A DNA stretch of 9,258 nt from Verrucomicrobiota bacterium. GTDB lineage: Bacteria > Verrucomicrobiota > Verrucomicrobiia > Limisphaerales > UBA1100. Of this stretch, positions 1 through 8,680 are shown piece after piece. The DNA is taken from assembly GCA_015660155.1 (NCBI GenBank), contig DQLO01000267.1, forward strand, positions 1 through 9,258. The letters run 5' to 3'. Position numbers and translations under genes: made by a program. Under the pieces are notes generated by a model. That model did no database searches and was not told where the DNA came from. It saw only the letters and a list, made by a program, of their open reading frames with translations. Every line of letters begins with the position of its first letter. Position 1 is the stretch's first letter.

Positions 1-2843
<2,843 letters not shown>

Positions 2844-2920
2844 GCCAAAAGAATAGTCCAATTTCAGATTCAATCAAGCTTTCGAGGGAGACGCTGTGAT
2901 TTCGTGGATTGTTCAAATTA

Positions 2921-3056
2921 ACCACAGAGGCACAGAGAGCACAGAGGTTTTGTTTGTACGCGGACTCGCAAGCTCGTCCCTCCATTTGAGGCGCGTTGGA
3001 GGGACGAGCTTGCGAGTCCGTTGGTTTCACCTCTGTGTTGTCTGTGCCTCTGTGGT
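2921..3056. repeat. Nested palindromic repeat element (REP/MITE-like)
   Basis: Two inverted repeats are nested. The outer arms 2921-2948 and 3029-3056 pair over 28 nt with 2 mismatches, and each arm contains three CACAGAG-like units spaced 8-9 nt apart. The inner arms 2961-2984 and 2997-3020 are perfectly complementary over 24 nt and enclose a 12-nt loop (2985-2996). The element fills most of the gap between recN and the PSCyt1 gene, both on the minus strand, so it would fold as a long hairpin in the 3' end of the recN transcript. It has no meaningful coding capacity. The form is that of a dispersed, non-autonomous palindromic element; copy number cannot be seen from one window. Confidence 0.85.
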
Positions 3057-3062
3057 AAAAAA

Positions 3063-4727
3063 TCACCTTAACAACTCCTCCGCGTGCTTGCGGGCGGCGG
3101 TGGATTTGCCGCCGAGCATTCGGGCGAGTTCTTCGACGCGGGCGTGGGCGTCGAGGGGGGTTATGTTCGATTCGGTGCGGCCGTCGATGACAGCTTTGCT
3201 GACGACGTAATGCGTCTGCGCCAAAGCGGCGACGGGGGCGAGGTGGGTGATGCAAAGCACTTGGCGTTGGTCAGCGATTTGCCGCATACGCTCGCCGACG
3301 GCGTGGGCGGTTTCGCCGCCGATGTTGGCGTCGACTTCGTCGAAAATCAAAACGGGGATGGAATCCTCGGCGGCAAGCACGGTCTTGAGCGCGAGCATCA
3401 CGCGGGCGAGTTCGCCGGAGGAGGCAATGGCGCGCAGCGGCCGCGCGGGCTCACCCGGGTTGGGGGCGAATTGGAATTCGATGGTGTCGAGTCCAGTCGC
3501 CTTGGCCTCGGCGGCGGCGGCCGTGGTGGTGAGGGCGACGTCGATCTGGCTTTGGGCGAAGCCGAGGTCGTTCAAATGGAGGGTGACGGCTTGGGTGAGT
3601 TTGGGGATGAGTTTTTTGCGTTGGGCGGAAAGTTTTTTGCCGGCGGATAAAATTTCGGTCTCCAGTTTTTCCAACTCAGAATTCAAGCGCACTAATTCCT
3701 CGTCACGGCTTTCGAGCACGGCGAGTTTATTGGCGGCTTGTTCGCCGAACTCGATAACGGCTTCGATGCTGCCGCCGTATTTTCGCTTGAGGGATTGGGT
3801 GAGGTTGATGCGTTCCTCGAGCGCGTGGAGTTGGGCGGGGTCGATGTCCACGCGGTCGGCGTAGGCGGTGAGTTCGGTTTGCAGTTCCTGCAAGTTGGCG
3901 CGGGCGTGTTCGTGCAGATCGACAAGCGTGGCGGCGGCTTCATCAACCTGTTGCAAATCGGCGAGCACTCGGCCGAGCTCGCCGGAGCGGTCGAGCAGCG
4001 AGCCTTCCGTTTCGCTGACGAGCTGCCGCGCGCTTTGGCACAGCTCAAGCAAGCGCGCGCCGTTGCTGGCGCGTTGGTAATTGGCATCGAGGTTTTCCTC
4101 ATCGGCGGCGTTCAGCGCGGCATCGGAAATTTCATTCACTTGAAACCGCAGCAAATCGAGTTGCTGCGCGTAAGTGGCTTTGTCGACCACGAGGTCGGCC
4201 TTGGCCTTTTCAATCTCCGCGCGGCGGCGCATCAATTCGGCGAAGGCATCGCGCACGGTTTGCAAACCGCCAAAGGCATCGAGGATGTCGAGCTGGCGCG
4301 CGGGGTGCAGCAGCGATTGGTGGTCGTGCGCGCCGTGAACGTCCACGAGCCATTCGCCAATTTGCTTGAGCACGACGAGCGTGGTGGCGGTGCCATTGAC
4401 GAATTGGCGGTTGCTTCCCGCCGCCGTGAAAGTGCGCTTGAGCAAAAGCTGATTTTCCTCACACGGCTCCAGCCCGTGCGTCTCCAAAAATTCCGCCAAC
4501 GGAGCATCGAGCGTCGCCACATCGAACGCGGCCTCGACGGTGCATTGGTCAGCCTCGGCGCGGATAAGCGTGCGGTCAGCGCGCTCGCCAAGCACAAGAT
4601 TCAACGCGCCGATGAGGATGGACTTGCCCGCGCCCGTCTCGCCACTAATCGCATTGTAACCGGCCCCCAACTCCAAAGTGAGGTCCGTGACCAAAGCCAG
4701 ATTCCGAATCCGAAGCGTGTCCAACAT
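3063..4727 (-). CDS. recN: DNA repair protein RecN
   Basis: RecN is an SMC-like cytosolic ATPase that acts early in recombinational repair of double-strand breaks. The 554-residue product matches the usual family length of about 550-560. It opens with MLDTLRIRNLALV, followed by the Walker A motif GETGAGKS at 29-36. The middle (about 150-375) is the coiled-coil arm region, rich in Leu, Glu, Ala and Gln. The C-terminal half of the ATPase has the ABC signature ASSGELAR at 435-442, Walker B IPVLIFDE (D463, E464) and an H-loop-like THLAPVAA segment. The signature reads SSGE instead of the more common SGGE. ATG 4727 was chosen because the family N-terminus begins exactly there; the frame is open further upstream to 5045 but that part is unlike RecN and overlaps the toxin locus. 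No clear Shine-Dalgarno and no obvious SOS box were seen upstream. The TGA stop is at 3063-3065. Confidence 0.96.
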   Translation of the reverse strand: MLDTLRIRNLALVTDLTLELGAGYNAISGETGAGKSILIGALNLVLGERADRTLIRAEADQCTVEAAFDVATLDAPLAEFLETHGLEPCEENQLLLKRTFTAAGSNRQFVNGTATTLVVLKQIGEWLVDVHGAHDHQSLLHPARQLDILDAFGGLQTVRDAFAELMRRRAEIEKAKADLVVDKATYAQQLDLLRFQVNEISDAALNAADEENLDANYQRASNGARLLELCQSARQLVSETEGSLLDRSGELGRVLADLQQVDEAAATLVDLHEHARANLQELQTELTAYADRVDIDPAQLHALEERINLTQSLKRKYGGSIEAVIEFGEQAANKLAVLESRDEELVRLNSELEKLETEILSAGKKLSAQRKKLIPKLTQAVTLHLNDLGFAQSQIDVALTTTAAAAEAKATGLDTIEFQFAPNPGEPARPLRAIASSGELARVMLALKTVLAAEDSIPVLIFDEVDANIGGETAHAVGERMRQIADQRQVLCITHLAPVAALAQTHYVVSKAVIDGRTESNITPLDAHARVEELARMLGGKSTAARKHAEELLR

Positions 4728-4785
4728 GCGCGGGCATTGTGGGGAAAAGAGGTGTGGCAGGAAGAAAAAGTTGTGGGCGGTGGGG

Positions 4786-4814
4786 TTGACAAGTGTGATA
4801 CATGGTGTTATATT
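4786..4814 (+). promoter_or_regulatory. Sigma-70-type promoter of the toxin-antitoxin operon
   Basis: A perfect -35 box TTGACA (4786-4791) is followed by exactly 17 nt and a -10-like TATATT (4809-4814). Transcription should then begin at about 4820-4822, which coincides with the ATG at 4821. The spacer and -10 region contain a near-repeat, TGTGATA (4794-4800) and TGTTATA (4806-4812), which could be half-sites bound by the XRE antitoxin; that last point is inference. Confidence 0.7.
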
Positions 4815-4820
4815 ACTCGG

Positions 4821-5161
4821 ATGCTGTTCATGGAGTTCGTCGAGTTGCCAGGGTTCACGGCGGATGTGCGGCCGGTGATGAGGAGTTGCGGGAGTTGCGG
4901 GAGTTTCAAAATGAACTGCTGCAGAATCCAAAACTTGGCGAGGTGATGCGCGGGACGAATGGGCTACGCAAGGCGCGTATGAAATTAGTGGGCCGTGGCA
5001 AGTCGGGTGGGGCGCGTGTGATTTATCTGCACTTGGAGGCGGCACAAACGATTGTGTTGTTCATGCTGTACACGAAGGCGCGGCAGGCGAATCTGAAACC
5101 AGAGCAGGCCAAACGATTGGCGCAGGTAGTGCGAGTGATTAAACAAACTTATGAAAAATGA
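4821..5161 (+). pseudogene. RelE/HigB-type toxin of a type II toxin-antitoxin module, apparently frameshifted
   Basis: Members of this family are small mRNA interferases or related RelE/ParE-fold toxins. The N-terminus typical of the HigB-2-like group (MEFVELPGFT) is read from ATG 4821 (or 4830) in one frame. The rest of the protein, from DEELRELREF (codon GAT at 4877) to the TGA at 5159-5161, is read in the frame one base back. This second part has the family hallmarks GLRKARMK, GRGKSGGARVIY and the C-terminal LKPEQAKRLAQ. A junction near 4875 is needed to join them, so the gene looks inactivated by a small deletion. The alternative is an uninterrupted 119-codon frame starting at ATG 4802; its first 25 or so residues do not resemble the family and its start lies upstream of the predicted transcription start. 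A sequencing error or programmed -1 frameshift is also possible. The 3' end overlaps the antitoxin gene by 11 nt. Confidence 0.72.
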
Positions 5162-5492
5162 AATTGAATTTAACGCAGACGAGTTGTTGGCGCGTGTGGA
5201 GGCCTTTGCAAAGCATACCACCGGCGAAAAGAAAATGACGCTGCGAACAGTGGAATTGCCCTTGCCGGAGCCGCTGGCCCCAATGGCGGCGAGGCAGGTG
5301 GCGGCGTTGCGGCAGCGGCTGGGGGTGAGCCAGGCGGTGTTTGCGATTTTGCTGAATGTGCCGAAGTCGACAGCTATCAGCTGGGAACGAGGCGTGCGTC
5401 AGCCCAGTGGCGCGGCCTTGAAATTGTTGAGATTGGCGGATAGTCGGCCCGGAGTTTTGCTGGAAACAGACGCTGTGCCTGCGGGAAAATAA
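5151..5492 (+). CDS. XRE-family helix-turn-helix antitoxin (HigA-like)
   Basis: The 113-residue product is a probable antitoxin that neutralises the neighbouring RelE/HigB-type toxin and represses the shared promoter. The C-terminal half (about 50-95) is a Cro/C1-type helix-turn-helix: [13 protein letters not shown], then the recognition region [13 protein letters not shown] and [11 protein letters not shown]. The N-terminal 45 residues are acidic/mixed and would contact the toxin in this arrangement (inference). ATG 5151 overlaps the last 11 nt of the toxin gene, so translation is probably coupled; no separate Shine-Dalgarno is visible. The order toxin first, antitoxin second is the usual HigBA order. 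The gene is intact, unlike the toxin. Confidence 0.87.
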   Translation: MKNEIEFNADELLARVEAFAKHTTGEKKMTLRTVELPLPEPLAPMAARQVAALRQRLGVSQAVFAILLNVPKSTAISWERGVRQPSGAALKLLRLADSRPGVLLETDAVPAGK

Positions 5493-5532
5493 AATTGTGT
5501 TCACCGGCGCATTCGGGCATTCCTGCGGGCGT

Positions 5533-6321
5533 ATGGCGTTTGAGTTTACATTTTTGGGGACGGGCACTTCGCAGGGGGTGCCGGTGATTGGGCAGGAGTA
5601 TCCGCCGGAGTTTTTGGCTAATCCGAAGAATCATCGGCTGCGGTGTTCGATTTATGTGGTCACCGATGAGGTGCGGTTGGTGGTGGACACGGCGCCGGAT
5701 TTCCGCACGCAATGTCTGCGCGAAAACATTTGCGCGCTCGATGCGGTGTTGGTGACGCACGCGCACACGGATCACATTATGGGCATGGATGATTGCCGGC
5801 GGTTCTGTGAAATCAAAGGCGGGCCGCTGCCGATTTATGCGAACGAGTCGACAATGGGTCACTTGCGCCGCGTGCACGCGCATTCGTTTCACGACGGCGA
5901 AATGAAGAAGGGGTATTTCAAACCGGAACAAAACATCATCGACGGCCCTTTCGAAATTGGCGACCTGCGCATCACGCCGGTGGATTTGCCGCACGGCGAT
6001 ATGGGATCCACGGGATTTTTATTTGAACAAGCCGGCGAAAAAAAACTGGCTTACTTGACCGACGCCAAATCGATTCCCGATGCCGTGGTGGAAGCCGTGC
6101 GCGGCACGGAAGTGGCCGTGCTCGACGCCCTCCGCCCGCAACCGCACTGGACGCATATGACCACCGAGGAAGCCCTCGCAGCCGCCGATCGGATTGGGGC
6201 GCGGCAATCTTATTTAACACATCTCACGCATTTTTATGACCACGACGTGGATGATGCGAAGTTGCCGGATGGGGTGGGGTTGGCGTGGGATGGGTTGAGG
6301 GTAAGTATCAATGGTCAATGA
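5533..6321 (+). CDS. MBL-fold metal-dependent hydrolase (PhnP/RNase Z-like group)
   Basis: The 262-residue product belongs to the metallo-beta-lactamase superfamily, in the branch opening with [12 protein letters not shown] that includes PhnP-like phosphodiesterases. A full set of di-metal ligands is visible: H76, H78, D80 and H81 in HAHTDH, H154 in PHGD, D177 in YLTDAK, and a C-terminal His from THLTHFYDH (H230, H233 or H237). The segment after the N-terminal motif (IGQEYPPEF) lacks the cysteines that bind a structural zinc in E. coli PhnP, so the C-P lyase function should not be assumed. The substrate is unknown; a cyclic nucleotide or phosphodiester is plausible. It starts 40 nt after the antitoxin stop and may be co-transcribed. 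A GTG at 5497 is an alternative start, but ATG 5533 gives the family-typical N-terminus. Stop TGA is at 6319-6321. Confidence 0.92.
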   Translation: MAFEFTFLGTGTSQGVPVIGQEYPPEFLANPKNHRLRCSIYVVTDEVRLVVDTAPDFRTQCLRENICALDAVLVTHAHTDHIMGMDDCRRFCEIKGGPLPIYANESTMGHLRRVHAHSFHDGEMKKGYFKPEQNIIDGPFEIGDLRITPVDLPHGDMGSTGFLFEQAGEKKLAYLTDAKSIPDAVVEAVRGTEVAVLDALRPQPHWTHMTTEEALAAADRIGARQSYLTHLTHFYDHDVDDAKLPDGVGLAWDGLRVSINGQ

Positions 6322-6384
6322 TCAATTTTCAAGGAAGGCTCAAGTATCAAGTTTAATTGAAAATTGAGCATTGAAAATTGATAA
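6321..6384. repeat. AT-rich patch with short direct and inverted repeats
   Basis: A 12-nt inverted repeat joins 6321-6332 (atcaattttcaa) with 6371-6382. The second arm is also the second copy of a 14-nt tandem pair (6357-6370 and 6371-6384), each starting ttgaaaattga. The patch sits just after the MBL gene stop and is much richer in A+T than neighbouring genes. It may be a degenerate simple repeat or a weak stem with a long loop. No gene is present. Confidence 0.55.
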
Positions 6385-6385
6385 T

Positions 6386-6418
6386 TAAAAAACGGCCGCT
6401 CCGCAACAGAGCGACCGT
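6386..6418 (-). terminator. Rho-independent terminator for the isomerase gene
   Basis: On the minus strand, a 10-bp stem (arms 6409-6418 and 6392-6401, one G-T type mismatch) with a 7-nt loop (6402-6408) is followed by six T residues (plus-strand A at 6387-6392) and more AT-rich sequence. It lies about 27 nt past the isomerase stop codon. On the plus strand the hairpin is preceded by the A-run but followed by only a weak T-rich stretch, so it may also slow transcription coming from the MBL gene. Confidence 0.82.
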
Positions 6419-6444
6419 TCTTCAAAGGCGTGACCGGCCGTTTT

Positions 6445-7485
6445 CTACGCTCCCATTTCGTCTTCAAACGAGCCTTCGGCGACGGGGAAACAAAGGTGGT
6501 CCCGCACGTATTGGATGCCTTCGATGGCGGTGGCGTCGGGGTCGCGGTAGTTGCTTTCGGTCTCGGCGATGAGCGGGGCGGTTTCGGTGCCCATGATTTT
6601 ATTGTAGCGGGCGGGGTAGCCGATGTTGATGAGCAACTCGGCGTAGCGCACCATGTTGAGGTCGCCGCTGCCGAGGTCGGTGAACTGCATCGCGCGGTTG
6701 CGCCAGTTGCCTTCCATTTTGCGCAGAGGCACGCCGGGGCGAACCACAAAATTTTTCACGTGGCACGCATACACGCGATCGCGCACGGCGGGATGGGTGA
6801 AGCGCGTTTCCCAATCCTCGCCTTCCCAGCAGTGCGAGGGATCGGCATTGACGGTGAGGCAGGGATCACCATCGCAAATTTCCACGAGCCGACCAAACTC
6901 CTCCGCGCACATGGCGGCGGTGCCGGGATGGATTTCGTGCGCGAGAAAAATGCCGAGGCTGTTGGCGTGCGCGCGAATTTTGGCGGTTTTTTTGACAAAA
7001 CGTTCCTCGCCTTCCTTGACCAAATCAAAATCGCCGCCCGCCCAGAATCCCCACGGATAGCCGGTGGCCAATTCCCAGCCGTGCGAGGCGCCCCAAAACA
7101 TTGGCAGGATTTTGATGTCCAACGCTGCGGCAAGGTCGAGCAAGCGCAGCAGATAATCTTCGGCCCAGTCTTCGATTTTGCCCTTGGCCAGCTTCGCAAC
7201 TTCTGGCGGTACAAACGGCCGCAGCCCTTTGGTGCCCGTCCACGCGCTGGTGTGCACCCAGAACATGCAGTGGCCGGAAATACCGTCGAGCTTCAGCTCG
7301 TGTTTTTCAAATGCTTGCCGGATGAGATGCGGCCGGGTGAATTTTCCGGTCTTGCCTTCGAGCATATAATTGCTCGGTTGCGCGCCGGTCGCGCCGGCTT
7401 CTTTTGCAAAAGCGAGAAAGCCGTCGAGTCCTTTGGAACCGTGCTGCGCGCCTTCGATACTGGAGTGGTAAATGGGTTTCGCCAT
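6445..7485 (-). CDS. Sugar phosphate isomerase/epimerase (xylose isomerase-like TIM barrel)
   Basis: The 346-residue product belongs to the AP endonuclease 2 / xylose isomerase-like TIM-barrel superfamily, whose members isomerise or epimerise sugars and inositols with a divalent metal. Candidate metal and substrate ligands lie in the expected order: E184 in AHEIHPG, D215 and H218 in VNADPSH, H242 with K244 in CHVKN, and E301 in MGTETAP. There is no signal peptide, so it is cytosolic. A good Shine-Dalgarno AAGGA (7491-7495) lies 5 nt before ATG 7485, which fixes the start. The next gene upstream on the same strand ends 83 nt away, so co-transcription is possible; a terminator follows the stop. 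The exact substrate cannot be read from the sequence. Related proteins are frequent in Planctomycetota and Verrucomicrobiota, often beside oxidoreductases, but none is present here. Confidence 0.9.
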   Translation of the reverse strand: MAKPIYHSSIEGAQHGSKGLDGFLAFAKEAGATGAQPSNYMLEGKTGKFTRPHLIRQAFEKHELKLDGISGHCMFWVHTSAWTGTKGLRPFVPPEVAKLAKGKIEDWAEDYLLRLLDLAAALDIKILPMFWGASHGWELATGYPWGFWAGGDFDLVKEGEERFVKKTAKIRAHANSLGIFLAHEIHPGTAAMCAEEFGRLVEICDGDPCLTVNADPSHCWEGEDWETRFTHPAVRDRVYACHVKNFVVRPGVPLRKMEGNWRNRAMQFTDLGSGDLNMVRYAELLINIGYPARYNKIMGTETAPLIAETESNYRDPDATAIEGIQYVRDHLCFPVAEGSFEDEMGA

Positions 7486-7568
7486 AAGAATCCTTGAGTG
7501 GAATGTTTGGGTTGCGGGAAAATACCGAGAAAACCCCGGGAAGGCAACCAGAATTCGAGGCCGAAAAA

Positions 7569-8561
7569 TCAGCGCTTTTGCTGCTTGGCGCGTTGATCCT
7601 GCTGGAATTTTTTAAGGGCTTTGCGGGATTCAACGGCGCGGAGGGAAATCCACGTGTGCCAGCCTTTTTCCAGTAAAGGGATGCCGCCCTGCCAGCGGCG
7701 GTTGATGGCCCGGGCAAATTCCAGTTCCATTTGGCCGTTGCGTCCGCGGGCGCGTTGCACTTTGGGGTCATTGATTACCTGACCCAAAAAACGCATCGCC
7801 TGGCCTTTGGGGTCTGCTTTGATGAAGAAATCAAAGATCGACCAGCCGACATCGTAGCCTTGGCCGATGTTGCCCTTGAACATTTTATCCCAGTCATCGT
7901 ATTCCTTGGTGAGTAGATAATTTTGCAGGCGCGGCAGTTGATTTTTGCGTCGCAATTCGTCGAGGCGAATCCAGCGCATGTGTTGGTCATTACGCAGGCC
8001 GTTGCCTTTGAGCAGCCACGCGGGGGCTTCTCCAAACCAATCCGCGCTGCCTTCGATCATCCAGAAGGGCAACTGGCCGTACATTTCGTCCATGATCGCG
8101 TGGCAGCTTTCGTGCAACAATGTGGGCACCAGCCGCCACGTGAGGTGCGGTTGTTGTTTCCAGGTGACAATTTCCCGCGCGCCGGGGCTGAAATAGCCGA
8201 GGATGCTTTTGGTCACATTTTTTTTGTAACGCAGGCGCGAGTAGGTTTGGTAATCTTCGAAGGTATCAAAAATGCGAAAGCGCACATTGAAATTCCGGCT
8301 GATTTTCTTTGGAAAAAAAACAGTCTCATGCGCCTTGATGAGATTATCGATTCCAAAATTGAGTGCCTTCGCCATCGGCGCGTTGAGATTGAATTTGTGA
8401 AGAGCAAACTGCGCGCGCCCTTGGGAGGCTTTGAAATCGCGCCCTTGAAACATCTCGCGGGTAAGTTCCAGCGCTGTGGCGCCGGGCACGTGGCAGAGCG
8501 CAAAGGCCAGCAATGCCACTCGATAGAATTGAAATTGCCTGGGAAAAATCATTCGATTCAT
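7569..8561 (-). CDS. Secreted HExxH metallopeptidase-like protein (DUF1570/peptidase MA-like)
   Basis: The 330-residue product starts with a signal peptide: basic and aromatic MNRMIFPRQFQFYR, then the hydrophobic stretch VALLAFALCHVPGATA. The zinc-peptidase motif HESCH (H150, E151, H154) is followed 16 residues later by E170 in WMIEGSADWF, the spacing of a gluzincin third ligand. This layout (LLHESCHAI, then P-W-IEG-ADWF) resembles DUF1570 and peptidase-MA-like proteins. The C-terminal 40 residues are basic and Gln/Lys-rich. It is probably exported and may cleave protein or cell-wall material, but no activity or substrate is established and family assignment rests on the motif only. ATG 8561 is chosen because AGGGG (8566-8570) lies 4 nt upstream; a GTG at 8573 in the same frame would sit at or before the predicted transcription start. 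Confidence 0.82.
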   Translation of the reverse strand: MNRMIFPRQFQFYRVALLAFALCHVPGATALELTREMFQGRDFKASQGRAQFALHKFNLNAPMAKALNFGIDNLIKAHETVFFPKKISRNFNVRFRIFDTFEDYQTYSRLRYKKNVTKSILGYFSPGAREIVTWKQQPHLTWRLVPTLLHESCHAIMDEMYGQLPFWMIEGSADWFGEAPAWLLKGNGLRNDQHMRWIRLDELRRKNQLPRLQNYLLTKEYDDWDKMFKGNIGQGYDVGWSIFDFFIKADPKGQAMRFLGQVINDPKVQRARGRNGQMELEFARAINRRWQGGIPLLEKGWHTWISLRAVESRKALKKFQQDQRAKQQKR

Positions 8562-8565
8562 TGCA

Positions 8566-8571
8566 CCCCTC
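8566..8571 (-). promoter_or_regulatory. Ribosome binding site deciding the start of the HExxH gene
   Basis: On the minus strand the sequence GAGGGG precedes ATG 8561 by 4 nt. It is too far from the in-frame ATG at 8552 and overlaps the codons after GTG 8573, so it favours 8561. Confidence 0.6.
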
Positions 8572-8578
8572 ACGAGTT

Positions 8579-8607
8579 AATATGCACTCGTTTTGAGGGT
8601 TTGTAAA
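8579..8607 (-). promoter_or_regulatory. Possible sigma-70-type promoter of the HExxH gene
   Basis: On the minus strand TTTACA (8602-8607) is separated by 17 nt from CATATT (8579-8584). These match the consensus at 5/6 and 4/6 positions. Transcription would start near 8572, giving a very short leader that still contains the GAGGGG ribosome binding site. This is a by-eye match in the divergent gap shared with tatD. Confidence 0.4.
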
Positions 8608-8680
8608 GGCCGAGTTATGGGCAAAGCGCGGGATTGCCGCGTGCGGTCTTCATCGGCACAATGCGCCCGCCGCAGGCAAC

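Noticed and set aside
2844..2920. Promoter for the PSCyt1 gene (TTGATT about 40 nt upstream of the start codon)
   Set aside because: At 16-18 nt spacing no acceptable -10 box follows, so the match is too weak to annotate.
2921..3056. CRISPR array
   Set aside because: The repeat units form inverted, not regularly spaced direct, repeats and there are no spacers or cas genes.
4728..4800. LexA/SOS box in front of recN
   Set aside because: I looked for inverted GTTC/GAAC-type or CTGT/ACAG-type half-sites and saw no convincing palindrome.
4802..4876. Intact toxin starting at ATG 4802
   Set aside because: The first 25 residues (MVLYYSDAVHGVRRV...) do not match the family and the start codon lies within the promoter; kept only as an alternative.
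3738..4946. A 402-codon open frame on the plus strand opposite recN
   Set aside because: It lies antisense to the well-supported RecN frame; long antisense frames are expected in GC-rich genes, and its product shows no recognisable motifs except that its tail happens to read the toxin N-terminus.
4728..5045. N-terminal extension of recN upstream to 5045
   Set aside because: The extra 106 residues are unlike RecN, are Pro/His-rich, and overlap the toxin gene and its promoter.
6430..7497. A 355-codon open frame on the plus strand opposite the isomerase
   Set aside because: It mirrors the isomerase almost exactly, has no family resemblance, while the minus-strand frame has a good ribosome binding site, conserved metal ligands and a terminator.
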